This document shows, in pieces, positions 51,894 to 61,520 of a DNA stretch of 64,000 bases (position 1 is its first letter; each line of letters opens with the position of its first letter). A program made the translations under genes and the position numbers. This DNA comes from JACCXE01 sp963718605. Its GTDB lineage: Bacteria > Actinomycetota > Acidimicrobiia > Acidimicrobiales > JACCXE01. The stretch is from NCBI GenBank assembly GCA_963718605.1, contig OY970363.1, forward strand, positions 2,790,001 to 2,854,000, read 5' to 3'. The notes under the pieces were generated by a model. That model had not been told where the DNA came from. It saw only the letters and a program-made list of their open reading frames with translations, and did no database searches.

Positions 51894-52603
51894 TAAAGAC
51901 GTACAGCGACCGCGCGGTCGTGCTGCGCACGATGCCGCTGGGCGAGGCCGATCGCATCGTCACGCTCATGACCGAAGCGCACGGCCGCGTGCGAGCCGTC
52001 GCCAAGGGCATCCGTCGCACGACGTCGAAGTTCGGGTCGCGGCTTGAGCCGACCACGAACGTCTCGGTGCAGCTGTACGTGGGCCGCGAACTCGACACAA
52101 TCACGCAGGCCGAGACGATCTCGCACATGCCCAACACGCGCGACGACCTCCACCGCTTCGGGCGGGCCAACGTGATGATGGAGACCGTCGACACGATGTC
52201 GCCCGAGAAGGAACCGAACCCGCCGCTGTACCGGATGCTGGTGGGTGCGTTGACGGCGCTCGACAACGATGACGCGCCGCTCGTGCTCGCCGGGTTCCTG
52301 CTCAAGCTGCTCGCGCTCGAGGGCTTCCAGCCCCAGCTGGATGTGTGCGTGGCGTGCGGCGACGCGTCGAACCTGGTTGCGTTCGACGTCGACGACGGTG
52401 GCCTGCGGTGCGTGAATGACCGTCGCGGCATAGCGATCGACCATGAGTCCGTGTTCCTCATGCGACAAATGCTCAGCGGCGAACTCGCCTCGGCGCTGAA
52501 GGCGCCGTCGAGCGCCGCGACCGCGGAAGCGGAAGCAATCGCGGTCGCCCTCGTTGAGCACCACATCGAAAGGCGTTTAAGAGCAGCGCGCACTCGCTTG
52601 TAA
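51890..52603 (+). CDS. recO: DNA repair protein RecO, probable CTG start
   Basis: The OB-fold N-terminus begins IKTYSDRAVVLRTMPLGEADRIVTLMTEAHGR (shown in part by residues 2-14), which is needed for a normal RecO. The only in-frame start codons are GTG at 51920, which would remove 10 conserved residues, and CTG at 51890, which overlaps the uppS stop as CTGA. I take the CTG. The rest matches RecO: GFLLKLLALEGFQPQLDVCVACG, with only the CxxC half of the zinc site. RecO loads RecA on SSB-coated DNA. About 237 residues. Confidence 0.88.
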   Translation: MIKTYSDRAVVLRTMPLGEADRIVTLMTEAHGRVRAVAKGIRRTTSKFGSRLEPTTNVSVQLYVGRELDTITQAETISHMPNTRDDLHRFGRANVMMETVDTMSPEKEPNPPLYRMLVGALTALDNDDAPLVLAGFLLKLLALEGFQPQLDVCVACGDASNLVAFDVDDGGLRCVNDRRGIAIDHESVFLMRQMLSGELASALKAPSSAATAEAEAIAVALVEHHIERRLRAARTRL

Positions 52604-52606
52604 CGT
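52601..52606 (+). promoter_or_regulatory. Leaderless-type -10 element (TAACGT) of glyS
   Basis: TAACGT, 8 bases, then ATG at 52615. Its first three bases are the stop codon of recO. Confidence 0.45.
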
Positions 52607-52614
52607 CTGCGGCC

Positions 52615-53928
52615 ATGTCGTCGCCGGAACTAATGGAATCAGTGGTCAACCTGTGCAAGCGGCGCGGGTTCGTGTTCCCCTCGGCGGAGATTTACGGAGG
52701 CTTCCGGTCGACCTACGACTACGGCCCCCTCGGCGTGCTCATGCTGCGCAACGTCAAAGAGTCGTGGTGGCGCGAGATGGTGCAGCTGCGAACCGACGTC
52801 GTCGGCATCGACGCCGCGATCCTGTCGCCCCCCGCGATCTGGGAGGCGTCGGGCCACTTGGCGACGTTCACGGATCCGCTGGTCGACTGCAAGAAGTGCC
52901 AGTCCCGTTTCCGTGAAGACCAGCTCCCGGAGGACAGGGTGTGCCCGTCCTGCGGCACCAAGGACCAGTTCACCGAGGCCAAGCCTTTCCACCTGATGTT
53001 CAAGACGTTCGCCGGCCCGGTCGAAGACAGCGGCGCCGTTTGCTACCTCCGGCCCGAGACCGCGCAGGGCATGTTCACGAACTTCGCGAATGTGATGACC
53101 ACGGCCCGGCTCAAGCCGCCCTTCGGCATCGCGCAGATCGGCAAGTCGTTCCGCAACGAAATCACGCCGGGCAACTTTGTGTTCCGCACGCGCGAGTTCG
53201 AGCAGATGGAGATGGAGTTCTTCGTCCCGCCCGACGAGGCTGACAAGTGGTTCGAATACTGGGTGCAGAAACGCCACGAGTGGTACATCAAGCTCGGCAT
53301 GTCGAGCGACTCGCTGCGGCTGCGCCCGCACGACAAGGAAGAGCTGTCGCACTACTCATCGGGCACGACCGACGTCGAGTACGACTTCCCGTGGGGCTGG
53401 GGCGAGCTCGAAGGCATCGCCAATCGCGGCAACTACGACCTCACGCAGCACGCGAACGCGTCGGGCGAAAAGCTCGAGTACTTCGACCAGGCGTCCGGGG
53501 AGCGCTACGTCCCGCACGTGATCGAACCCGCGGCGGGCGCGACCCGCACGATGATGGCGTTCCTCCTCGCGGCGTACACCGAGGACGAGATGGGCGGCGA
53601 GGCGCGCACGCTGTTGCGCCTCCACCCGCGGATCGCGCCCTACAAGGTCGCGGTCCTTCCTCTGTCGAAGAAGGACACCCTTACGCCGCTCGCCAAAGAG
53701 ATCTACGGCACGCTCGCGGAGAACTGGATGGTCGATTACGACGAGACCCAGTCGATCGGCCGCCGTTACCGCCGCCAGGACGAGGTGGGCACGCCGCTGT
53801 GCGTCACGGTCGACTTCGAATCACTCGAGGACAACGCGGTCACGATCCGCGACCGCAACACCGCCGAACAGGTGCGCGTGCCGATCGCCGAACTGGTCAC
53901 GACGGTCCGGGACAAGCTCGGCTTCTAA
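52615..53928 (+). CDS. glyS: Glycine--tRNA ligase (alpha2 type)
   Basis: 437 residues, class II synthetase of the single-chain dimeric type. Motifs: GFVFPSAEIYGGFRSTYDYGPLG (N-terminus), zinc-like pairs CKKC and CPSC, YLRPETAQGMFTNF, motif 2 GKSFRNEITPGNFVFRTREFEQMEMEFF, and anticodon-binding C-terminal part. It charges tRNA-Gly. A 5-bp hairpin (GGTCC/GGACC, 53938-53950) follows the stop. Confidence 0.97.
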   Translation: MSSPELMESVVNLCKRRGFVFPSAEIYGGFRSTYDYGPLGVLMLRNVKESWWREMVQLRTDVVGIDAAILSPPAIWEASGHLATFTDPLVDCKKCQSRFREDQLPEDRVCPSCGTKDQFTEAKPFHLMFKTFAGPVEDSGAVCYLRPETAQGMFTNFANVMTTARLKPPFGIAQIGKSFRNEITPGNFVFRTREFEQMEMEFFVPPDEADKWFEYWVQKRHEWYIKLGMSSDSLRLRPHDKEELSHYSSGTTDVEYDFPWGWGELEGIANRGNYDLTQHANASGEKLEYFDQASGERYVPHVIEPAAGATRTMMAFLLAAYTEDEMGGEARTLLRLHPRIAPYKVAVLPLSKKDTLTPLAKEIYGTLAENWMVDYDETQSIGRRYRRQDEVGTPLCVTVDFESLEDNAVTIRDRNTAEQVRVPIAELVTTVRDKLGF

Positions 53929-53937
53929 CCACACCGC

Positions 53938-53950
53938 GGTCCACCGGACC
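53938..53950 (+). terminator. Short hairpin after glyS
   Basis: GGTCC and GGACC pair around ACC, ten bases past the glyS stop. With 5 bp and no T-run, it is a weak terminator candidate at most. Confidence 0.25.
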
Positions 53951-54022
53951 TGACACACCCCTTCGTTACGGTGCGTCGATCACCCTTCCCCCTCTCTGTT
54001 CTGCGCCCCTGTTCGGTCGTCG

Positions 54023-54043
54023 TTCGCCGGCTCCGCCAGCGAA
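54023..54043. repeat. Imperfect hairpin left of the AbiEi/DUF559-like cassette
   Basis: TTCGCCGGC and GCCAGCGAA pair with one mismatch around TCC, directly next to the left copy of the 19-base inverted repeat. The region 53951-54044 otherwise shows no gene. Confidence 0.5.
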
Positions 54044-54044
54044 T

Positions 54045-54063
54045 CGCAACCCTTTCGTGGCGC
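54045..54063 (-). repeat. Left 19-base copy of the flanking inverted repeat
   Basis: The reverse complement of this site equals 54962-54980 at 18 of 19 positions (core GCCACGAAA then GGTTGCG). It also pairs with 54090-54102 at the start of the enclosed gene. Confidence 0.8.
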
Positions 54064-54087
54064 GAATCGCGGGAAAGAGGTGGCGAC

Positions 54088-54942
54088 GTGCCACGAAAGT
54101 TGTTTACGACGCGTGAGTTTCTCGCGCTCGGTCGCACGCGAGCGGAGTTGCGCTGGGGATTGAAAGTCGGTCGGTGGGTGCACGCCTCGCATGGAGTGTT
54201 CGCCGAGGGAGCGGACCCGCTAGATCCGATGACCGCTGCGATCGCACGGCTAGTCGCGTCAGGTGAGGTCGCGACCGGGTTGGTCGCCGGGGCTGTCTAT
54301 GGGCTCGACGCTGTTGAACCAAAGACCTTGATTGTCCCGCGTCGCCGTCGCGCAGTCGCGTTCGGCGGCGAACCGAGTCTCGTTGACGGCGTGCTGTGCG
54401 CGAGCGGCCTGCAGACAATTATCGAACTGGCGGCGCTGCTCGACGACATCCATTGGGAGCAAGCGCTCGAGTCGGGGTTGCGGAAGGCTCTGTTCACCGT
54501 CGAAGAGCTCCTCGCGATGCTCCCCGAACTCGCCGGTTCGCGAACGCATGGCGCGCCGCGCATACGCCGGGTACTGGCGCTGCGTCCGCCGGGCGCGCCG
54601 CCGACCGAGAGCCTCATGGAGACGTTGATGGTGCAACTCGTGCGCCCGGTGGCTGACATTCCCGAGCCGGAGCGTCAAGTGGTGGTGCGCGATGAGCACG
54701 AGCAATTCGTCGCTCGTGTGGACTTGGCGTGGCCGGAGCTCGGCGCGTTCAACGAACTGGACGGGATGCACCACGCCGGCCAGCCCGTCCACGACGCAAG
54801 CCGCGAGTCGGCCGTTGTCGCGGCAACGGGCTGGCTCGTCAATCGCTGTACGTGGCCCCAGGTCCGGTTCACGCCGACCGCAACAGCTCGTCGAGTTGTG
54901 AAGATCCTCGACCAAGCCCGACGCCGGCCGCTCGCGCCCTGA
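54088..54942 (+). CDS. AbiEi-like / DUF559-like protein (winged helix plus nuclease-like domain)
   Basis: 284 residues from GTG at 54088 with GGGAAAGAGG before it. Residues 1-75 (LFTTREFLALGRTRAELRWGLKVGRWVHASHGVFAEG) resemble the AbiEi antitoxin winged-helix head. The C-terminal part (VARVDLAWPELGAFNELDGMHH ... VAATGWLVNRCTWPQVRF) has the D-x-ExD spacing of Vsr/DUF559 PD-(D/E)xK proteins. This two-part family is common and often multicopy in actinobacterial genomes, with no proven function. No toxin (AbiEii-like nucleotidyltransferase) lies next to it. The gene sits between inverted repeats. Confidence 0.7.
   Translation: MPRKLFTTREFLALGRTRAELRWGLKVGRWVHASHGVFAEGADPLDPMTAAIARLVASGEVATGLVAGAVYGLDAVEPKTLIVPRRRRAVAFGGEPSLVDGVLCASGLQTIIELAALLDDIHWEQALESGLRKALFTVEELLAMLPELAGSRTHGAPRIRRVLALRPPGAPPTESLMETLMVQLVRPVADIPEPERQVVVRDEHEQFVARVDLAWPELGAFNELDGMHHAGQPVHDASRESAVVAATGWLVNRCTWPQVRFTPTATARRVVKILDQARRRPLAP
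54090..54102 (+). promoter_or_regulatory. Internal copy of the repeat core, able to pair across the start codon
   Basis: GCCACGAAA GTTG repeats the core of the flanking repeat and pairs with 54047-54061 (9 bp plus 4 bp). The Shine-Dalgarno and start codon lie in the loop. Confidence 0.5.
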
Positions 54943-54961
54943 CGCCGCCTCCGCGCGTTCT

Positions 54962-54980
54962 GCGCCACGAAAAGGTTGCG
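54962..54980 (+). repeat. Right 19-base copy of the flanking inverted repeat
   Basis: It lies 19 bases after the stop of the AbiEi/DUF559-like gene and is inverted relative to 54045-54063 with one mismatch. Similarity continues weakly inward (GAATCGCGGGA against the complement of 54950-54961). The rest of 54943-55077 shows no gene. Confidence 0.8.
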
Positions 54981-55077
54981 GAAGGACGATGACAACGGGC
55001 ATTTCACGACCGTTTGGTGGCGCAGAACCCGGAAGAACGCATTGAGTTCGTGAAGAGACCGGGTCACACCCCGTCCG

Positions 55078-55083
55078 TAGAGT
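55078..55083 (+). promoter_or_regulatory. Leaderless-type -10 element (TAGAGT) of the VOC gene
   Basis: TAGAGT, 7 bases, then ATG at 55091. This favours 55091 over the upstream GTG at 55082, which would overlap the box. Confidence 0.5.
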
Positions 55084-55090
55084 GCTTCGC

Positions 55091-55465
55091 ATGTTCGAAG
55101 GACTCCGCACGATCATTTATCCCGCGACGGACCTCGCCGCCTCGAAGGCGTGGTTCACCGATGTGCTCGGGTTCGGGTCCTACTTCGATGAGCCGTTCTA
55201 CGTCGGCTTCGAGGTGGGTGGCTACGAACTTGGTCTCGTGCCGAGAGGCGACGACGGAATCGCGGACGGCCCGGCCACATATTGGGGCGTGCCCGATGCC
55301 GAAGCGGCGTACGCCGCGCTCATCGCTAAGGGCGCCACGGAGCACATGCCTGTCATCGAAGTCGGTGACGGCATCAAGACGGGAACGGTGCGTACGCCCG
55401 ACGGCAACATTCTCGGTGTCATCTACAACCCGCACTTTCAGTTGCCTGGCGGCGCTCAGACTTAG
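55091..55465 (+). CDS. VOC (glyoxalase/bleomycin-resistance fold) protein
   Basis: 124 residues from ATG at 55091. One VOC unit: RTIIYPATDLAASKAWFTDVLGF, FYVGFEVGGYELGLVP, then VPDAEAAYAALIAKGAT and VRTPDGNILGVIYNPHF. The last acidic metal ligand position (Asn in PDGNILGV) is not Glu, so a metal-free or altered site is possible. The function of such single-domain proteins cannot be read from sequence. Confidence 0.82.
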   Translation: MFEGLRTIIYPATDLAASKAWFTDVLGFGSYFDEPFYVGFEVGGYELGLVPRGDDGIADGPATYWGVPDAEAAYAALIAKGATEHMPVIEVGDGIKTGTVRTPDGNILGVIYNPHFQLPGGAQT

Positions 55466-55489
55466 GCGGCGGTCGCCGATTAGACGGGT

Positions 55490-55864
55490 ATGGATGCGGA
55501 TCCGCTTGACGCGGCAACCCTGGAACAACTCCGCGAATTGGGCGACGACTCATTTATCGCCGAACTCGCCGACATGTATCTGGCGGACTTCGAACCCACC
55601 TACGCCAAGCTGCTCGCCGCCAACCAAGACGGCGATTGGCCCAGCGCGGTCGCTAGCTCGCACTTTCTGAAGGGATCGAGCATGAGTCTCGGTCTCGTGA
55701 CGTTGGGAACGGTCTTCTCGCGGATCGAAGCGCATTTCCGCGCTGACGGCGGCGCGCTTGACCAAGCGACGCTCGACGAACTGCAAACCCGGGCCGATCA
55801 AGCCCAAGCTCGGCTGCACATTCTTCTCGCCGAATCCGAAGAATCGGGCATAACCGGCCGATAG
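55490..55864 (+). CDS. Histidine phosphotransfer (HPt) protein
   Basis: 124 residues, all-helical. The phospho-accepting His58 lies in SSHFLKGSSMSLGL, close to the consensus AHxLKGxSxxxG. N-terminal LEQLRELGDDSFIAELADMYLADF is the usual first helix of an HPt domain. It passes phosphate between response-regulator receivers. A receiver-only protein follows 29 bases later, but no hybrid histidine kinase is in the window, so both ends of the relay lie elsewhere. Confidence 0.85.
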   Translation: MDADPLDAATLEQLRELGDDSFIAELADMYLADFEPTYAKLLAANQDGDWPSAVASSHFLKGSSMSLGLVTLGTVFSRIEAHFRADGGALDQATLDELQTRADQAQARLHILLAESEESGITGR

Positions 55865-55893
55865 GGGGCGTAGACCGCGAGGGGATTACGACG

Positions 55894-56286
55894 ATGGCAG
55901 CTCCGAAGACCGCTACCAAAAACGCACCGGCCAAGAAGAAAGCGCCGACGCTGGTTATCTGCGAGGACGACCAGATGACCCGGAAGATTCTTCGCGCCGT
56001 CGCAGAGCGCTGCGGCTACGAGGTGATCGCGGGAGTCGAAACCGCCGTCGAAGCCCTCCAGATGGCTTCGACCTATCAGCCCGATGTTCTGTTGCTCGAT
56101 CTCGTGCTGCCGTTTATGTCCGGCGAGGACATCGTGGCGCCGATCCGCAACGCGGCGCCGGACTGCTCGATCATCGTGTGCTCGTCCTACGACCCTTCGC
56201 AAGCCATCCGCAACGGCGCGCTGTTTGTGGTGCCAAAGGGTTCGACCGAAAAGTTGGAGTCGACCCTCAACATGCTGAAGAAGTAG
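55894..56286 (+). CDS. Single-domain response regulator (CheY-like)
   Basis: 130 residues, ATG at 55894 preceded by GAGGGGATT. The receiver has the acidic pocket CEDD (24-26), phospho-Asp69 in LLLDLVLPFMSG, a Ser in CSSYD and the conserved Lys115 in VVPKGST. A Lys/Ala-rich tail of about 17 residues (APKTATKNAPAKKKA) precedes it, which is unusual. No output domain is present. It is probably the partner of the HPt protein. Confidence 0.9.
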   Translation: MAAPKTATKNAPAKKKAPTLVICEDDQMTRKILRAVAERCGYEVIAGVETAVEALQMASTYQPDVLLLDLVLPFMSGEDIVAPIRNAAPDCSIIVCSSYDPSQAIRNGALFVVPKGSTEKLESTLNMLKK

Positions 56287-56317
56287 CCGGCCTTCACGGC
56301 TATCGAGACCCGACGCG

Positions 56318-56323
56318 TAGGCT
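56318..56323 (+). promoter_or_regulatory. Leaderless-type -10 element (TAGGCT) of ppdK
   Basis: TAGGCT, 9 bases, then ATG at 56333, with no Shine-Dalgarno sequence. Confidence 0.4.
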
Positions 56324-56332
56324 TGACCGCCT

Positions 56333-58989
<2,657 letters not shown>

Positions 58990-58990
<1 letters not shown>

Positions 58991-60981
58991 TGGCGCCGCG
59001 CAAGGCCGGTATGCAGCCGGCCGATGTCAGTTTGCTGGTCAACGTCGATGACCCGCGTCTGTCACCCGACGCATCGACGGTGGCGTACGTCGTCACCACG
59101 GTCGACCTCGACAAGAACGAGTACCTGAGTCGCATCTGGCTGGCCGCGGCCGATGGGTTCACCGAGCCGCGGCCTTTCACGGCCGGCACCAAGCGCGACA
59201 AGACGCCGCGCTGGTCGCCCGACGGCGCGCGCCTCGCGTTCGTCACGCATCGCGAAGACAAGGGCAGTCAGCTGTTCGTGCTGCCGGTCGACGGCGGGGG
59301 CGAGGCGATGTGCCTGGCGTCGTGGCCGGAAGAGATCGACGACATTGCGTGGTCGCCCGACGGTCGCACCGTCGCGTTCGGTGCCCGCGATCGCGACGAG
59401 TCGCGGTACGGCCAAGACAAGCTGAAGGACCAATCGCCTCGCCGCATCACGCACCTTTATTACCGATCCGACGGCGCCGGCTTCGTCGTCGACCGTCCGC
59501 GGCACATCTTCACCGTGCCTGCCGACGGCAGCGCCAAGCCGGTCGCGCTCACCGACGGCCAGTGGGGCGACGGCGGACTGACGTGGTCGCCCGACTCCAA
59601 ATGGATCGCGTTCGCGTCGGCCCGCCACGATACGTGGGACATCGACCGGTGCGTCGATCTGTGGCGCGTGAAGGCCGACGGTTCCGCCGCGCCCGAACAG
59701 CTCACCGAGACCGGATTCAACTTTTCCCGCCCGTCGTACTCGCCCGACGGCGACGACATCGCGTTCGTCGGAGCGCCGGTCGGTGTGTTGCCGGTCAACG
59801 GGCAGGTCGGCGTGCTCGAAGTATCGACCGCCGACGTGACCCTGCTGAGCACCGCGCTCGACCGCCACTGCTTGCCGTATTTGTGGGGCGCCCGCGAGCC
59901 CGCGTGGGACGAGGAGTACCTGTGGTTCACCGCCGAAGACCGCGGCAACCAGCCCTTGTATCGCGTGCACGCCGACCCGCAAGAGGACGACCCGCCGGGC
60001 CCGGAACTGATGGCCGACGGAGATCGCGTCGTGATGGGTTTCGACGTGCGCAACGGCGTCGCCGCGTTCACATGGATGTCGGCGACGACGCAGGCCGAGT
60101 TGTCCGTCCTCGTTGACGGTGCGGAGAAACAACTGACGAGTCACGGCACGCGCCTTACAACGACGCGCGTGATCGCGGAACCGGAGGCGTTTGTCGCGAC
60201 GTCCAAGGACAAGACCAAGGTGCCGTGCTGGGTGATCCCGCCGGTAGGAGCGAAGGACGGCAAGAAGTATCCAGCCCTGCTGCACATTCACGGCGGGCCC
60301 TTCACGCAATACGGCAACAAACTGTTCGACGAGTTCCAGGTCGCGGCCGCGGCGGGCTTTGCGGTTGTGTACTGCAACCCCCGCGGCTCATCGGGTTACG
60401 GCGAGGCGTGGGGCAAGGCCCTGCGCGGCCCCACCGCCAAGGTCGAGCCGGGGACGGGCTGGGGCAGCGTCGACTACGAGGACGTCATGGCGGCGATCGA
60501 TACCGCCATCAAGCAGTTCGACTTCATCGACGCCGACCGCCTCGGCGTGCTCGGTGGCTCCTACGGCGGCTACATGACCACGTGGATCGTGGGTCACAAC
60601 AAACGGTTCAAGGCCGCGATCTCGGAGCGCTCGGCCAACAACCTGCTCATGCTCGAAGGCAACTCCGACATCGCCACCGCATTCACCGGCTACTACGGCC
60701 ACAACGCGATCGAGAACCCGGGCGAGCTGATCCGCCAGTCCGCGTCGACCTACGTGAAGGACATCACGACGCCGCTGCTGATCATGCATTCCGAGGACGA
60801 CGGACGCTGCCCGGTTTCGCAGGCCGAGGAGCTGTTCGCCGGTCTGCGTCTCCTCGGCCGCGACGTGGAGATGGTGCGGTTCCCGGGCGAGAGCCACGAG
60901 ATGAGCCGGTCGGGTGCGCCGCGGCACCGCCAGCAACGCTTCGAGATCGTCCTGGAGTGGTTCGACCGGTACCTGAAGTAG
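58990..60981 (+). CDS. S9-family prolyl oligopeptidase-like peptidase
   Basis: 663 residues: a beta-propeller N-terminal part with WSPDG repeats (WSPDGARLAFV, WSPDGRTVAFG, WSPDSKWIAFA, YSPDGDDIAFV), then an alpha/beta hydrolase domain. The nucleophile Ser is in LGGSYGGYMTTW, Asp in MHSEDDGRCPVSQ and His in FPGESHEMSR. This resembles acylaminoacyl peptidases and dipeptidyl peptidases that trim short peptides. No signal peptide is seen, so it should be cytoplasmic. It overlaps the ppdK stop (TAATG), though no metabolic link is obvious. Confidence 0.9.
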
Positions 60982-60986
60982 GTCGG

Positions 60987-61490
60987 CTAAGTCTCGCGGC
61001 GCATGCAGACGCGCTGCTCGGGGTCGAGGCCGTGCGCGGCTTCGTCGTCGCGCAGACGGCGTAGCTCCGCGCCCAGCGCGTCCTCGGCCAGGTCGCGAAA
61101 GCCGAGGTGCCGGTAGAGCGGCGCGTTCCAGGGAACGTCGGTGAACGTCGTAAGCGTGACGCCGGACAAGTCCTGCTCACGGGCCCAGTCGCAGACGCGT
61201 TCCACTAGGGCGCGCCCGACCCCGCGACCCTGACAGTCGGGGCGAACGCTGATCTGTTCCAAATGGGCCTGGTCGTCTACGCGGTCCACGACGACGTAGC
61301 CCACCGCCACGTCCGCTTCGTCGGTGGCGACCCAGGAGCGGTGGGCGTCGATGTAGGCCGCGAACTCGGCGTGTGATATCGGCTCGGCGTCGGCGATGTC
61401 CGGCATGCCGACGTCGCGGAAGCGAACGCCGGCGAGTACTTCGATCTCGCGAAGGGTCGCTGTCTCGTCCACTCGAGTTGGGCGGATCAC
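60987..61490 (-). CDS. GNAT-family N-acetyltransferase
   Basis: 167 residues from GTG at 61490; the longer open frame runs antisense into dnaG. Acetyl-CoA-binding motif A is LEQISVRPDCQGRGVGRALVERV (QGRGVG), with VAVGYVVVD before and WNAPLYRHLGF after it. The substrate, protein or small molecule, is unknown. It is convergent with the S9 peptidase (5 bases apart) and divergent from dnaG (30 bases between starts). Confidence 0.88.
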   Translation of the reverse strand: MIRPTRVDETATLREIEVLAGVRFRDVGMPDIADAEPISHAEFAAYIDAHRSWVATDEADVAVGYVVVDRVDDQAHLEQISVRPDCQGRGVGRALVERVCDWAREQDLSGVTLTTFTDVPWNAPLYRHLGFRDLAEDALGAELRRLRDDEAAHGLDPEQRVCMRRET

Positions 61491-61508
61491 GCTGTCACAC
61501 CTCGGAAC

Positions 61509-61514
61509 TAGTTT
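61509..61514 (+). promoter_or_regulatory. Leaderless-type -10 element (TAGTTT) of dnaG
   Basis: TAGTTT, 6 bases, then GTG at 61521. It would drive the dnaG-rpoD operon. Confidence 0.5.
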
Positions 61515-61520
61515 CGGTCC

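Noticed and set aside
54045..54980. Classical insertion sequence
   Set aside because: No transposase or recombinase is encoded between the repeats and no target-site duplication is evident, so it is reported only as a possible cassette.
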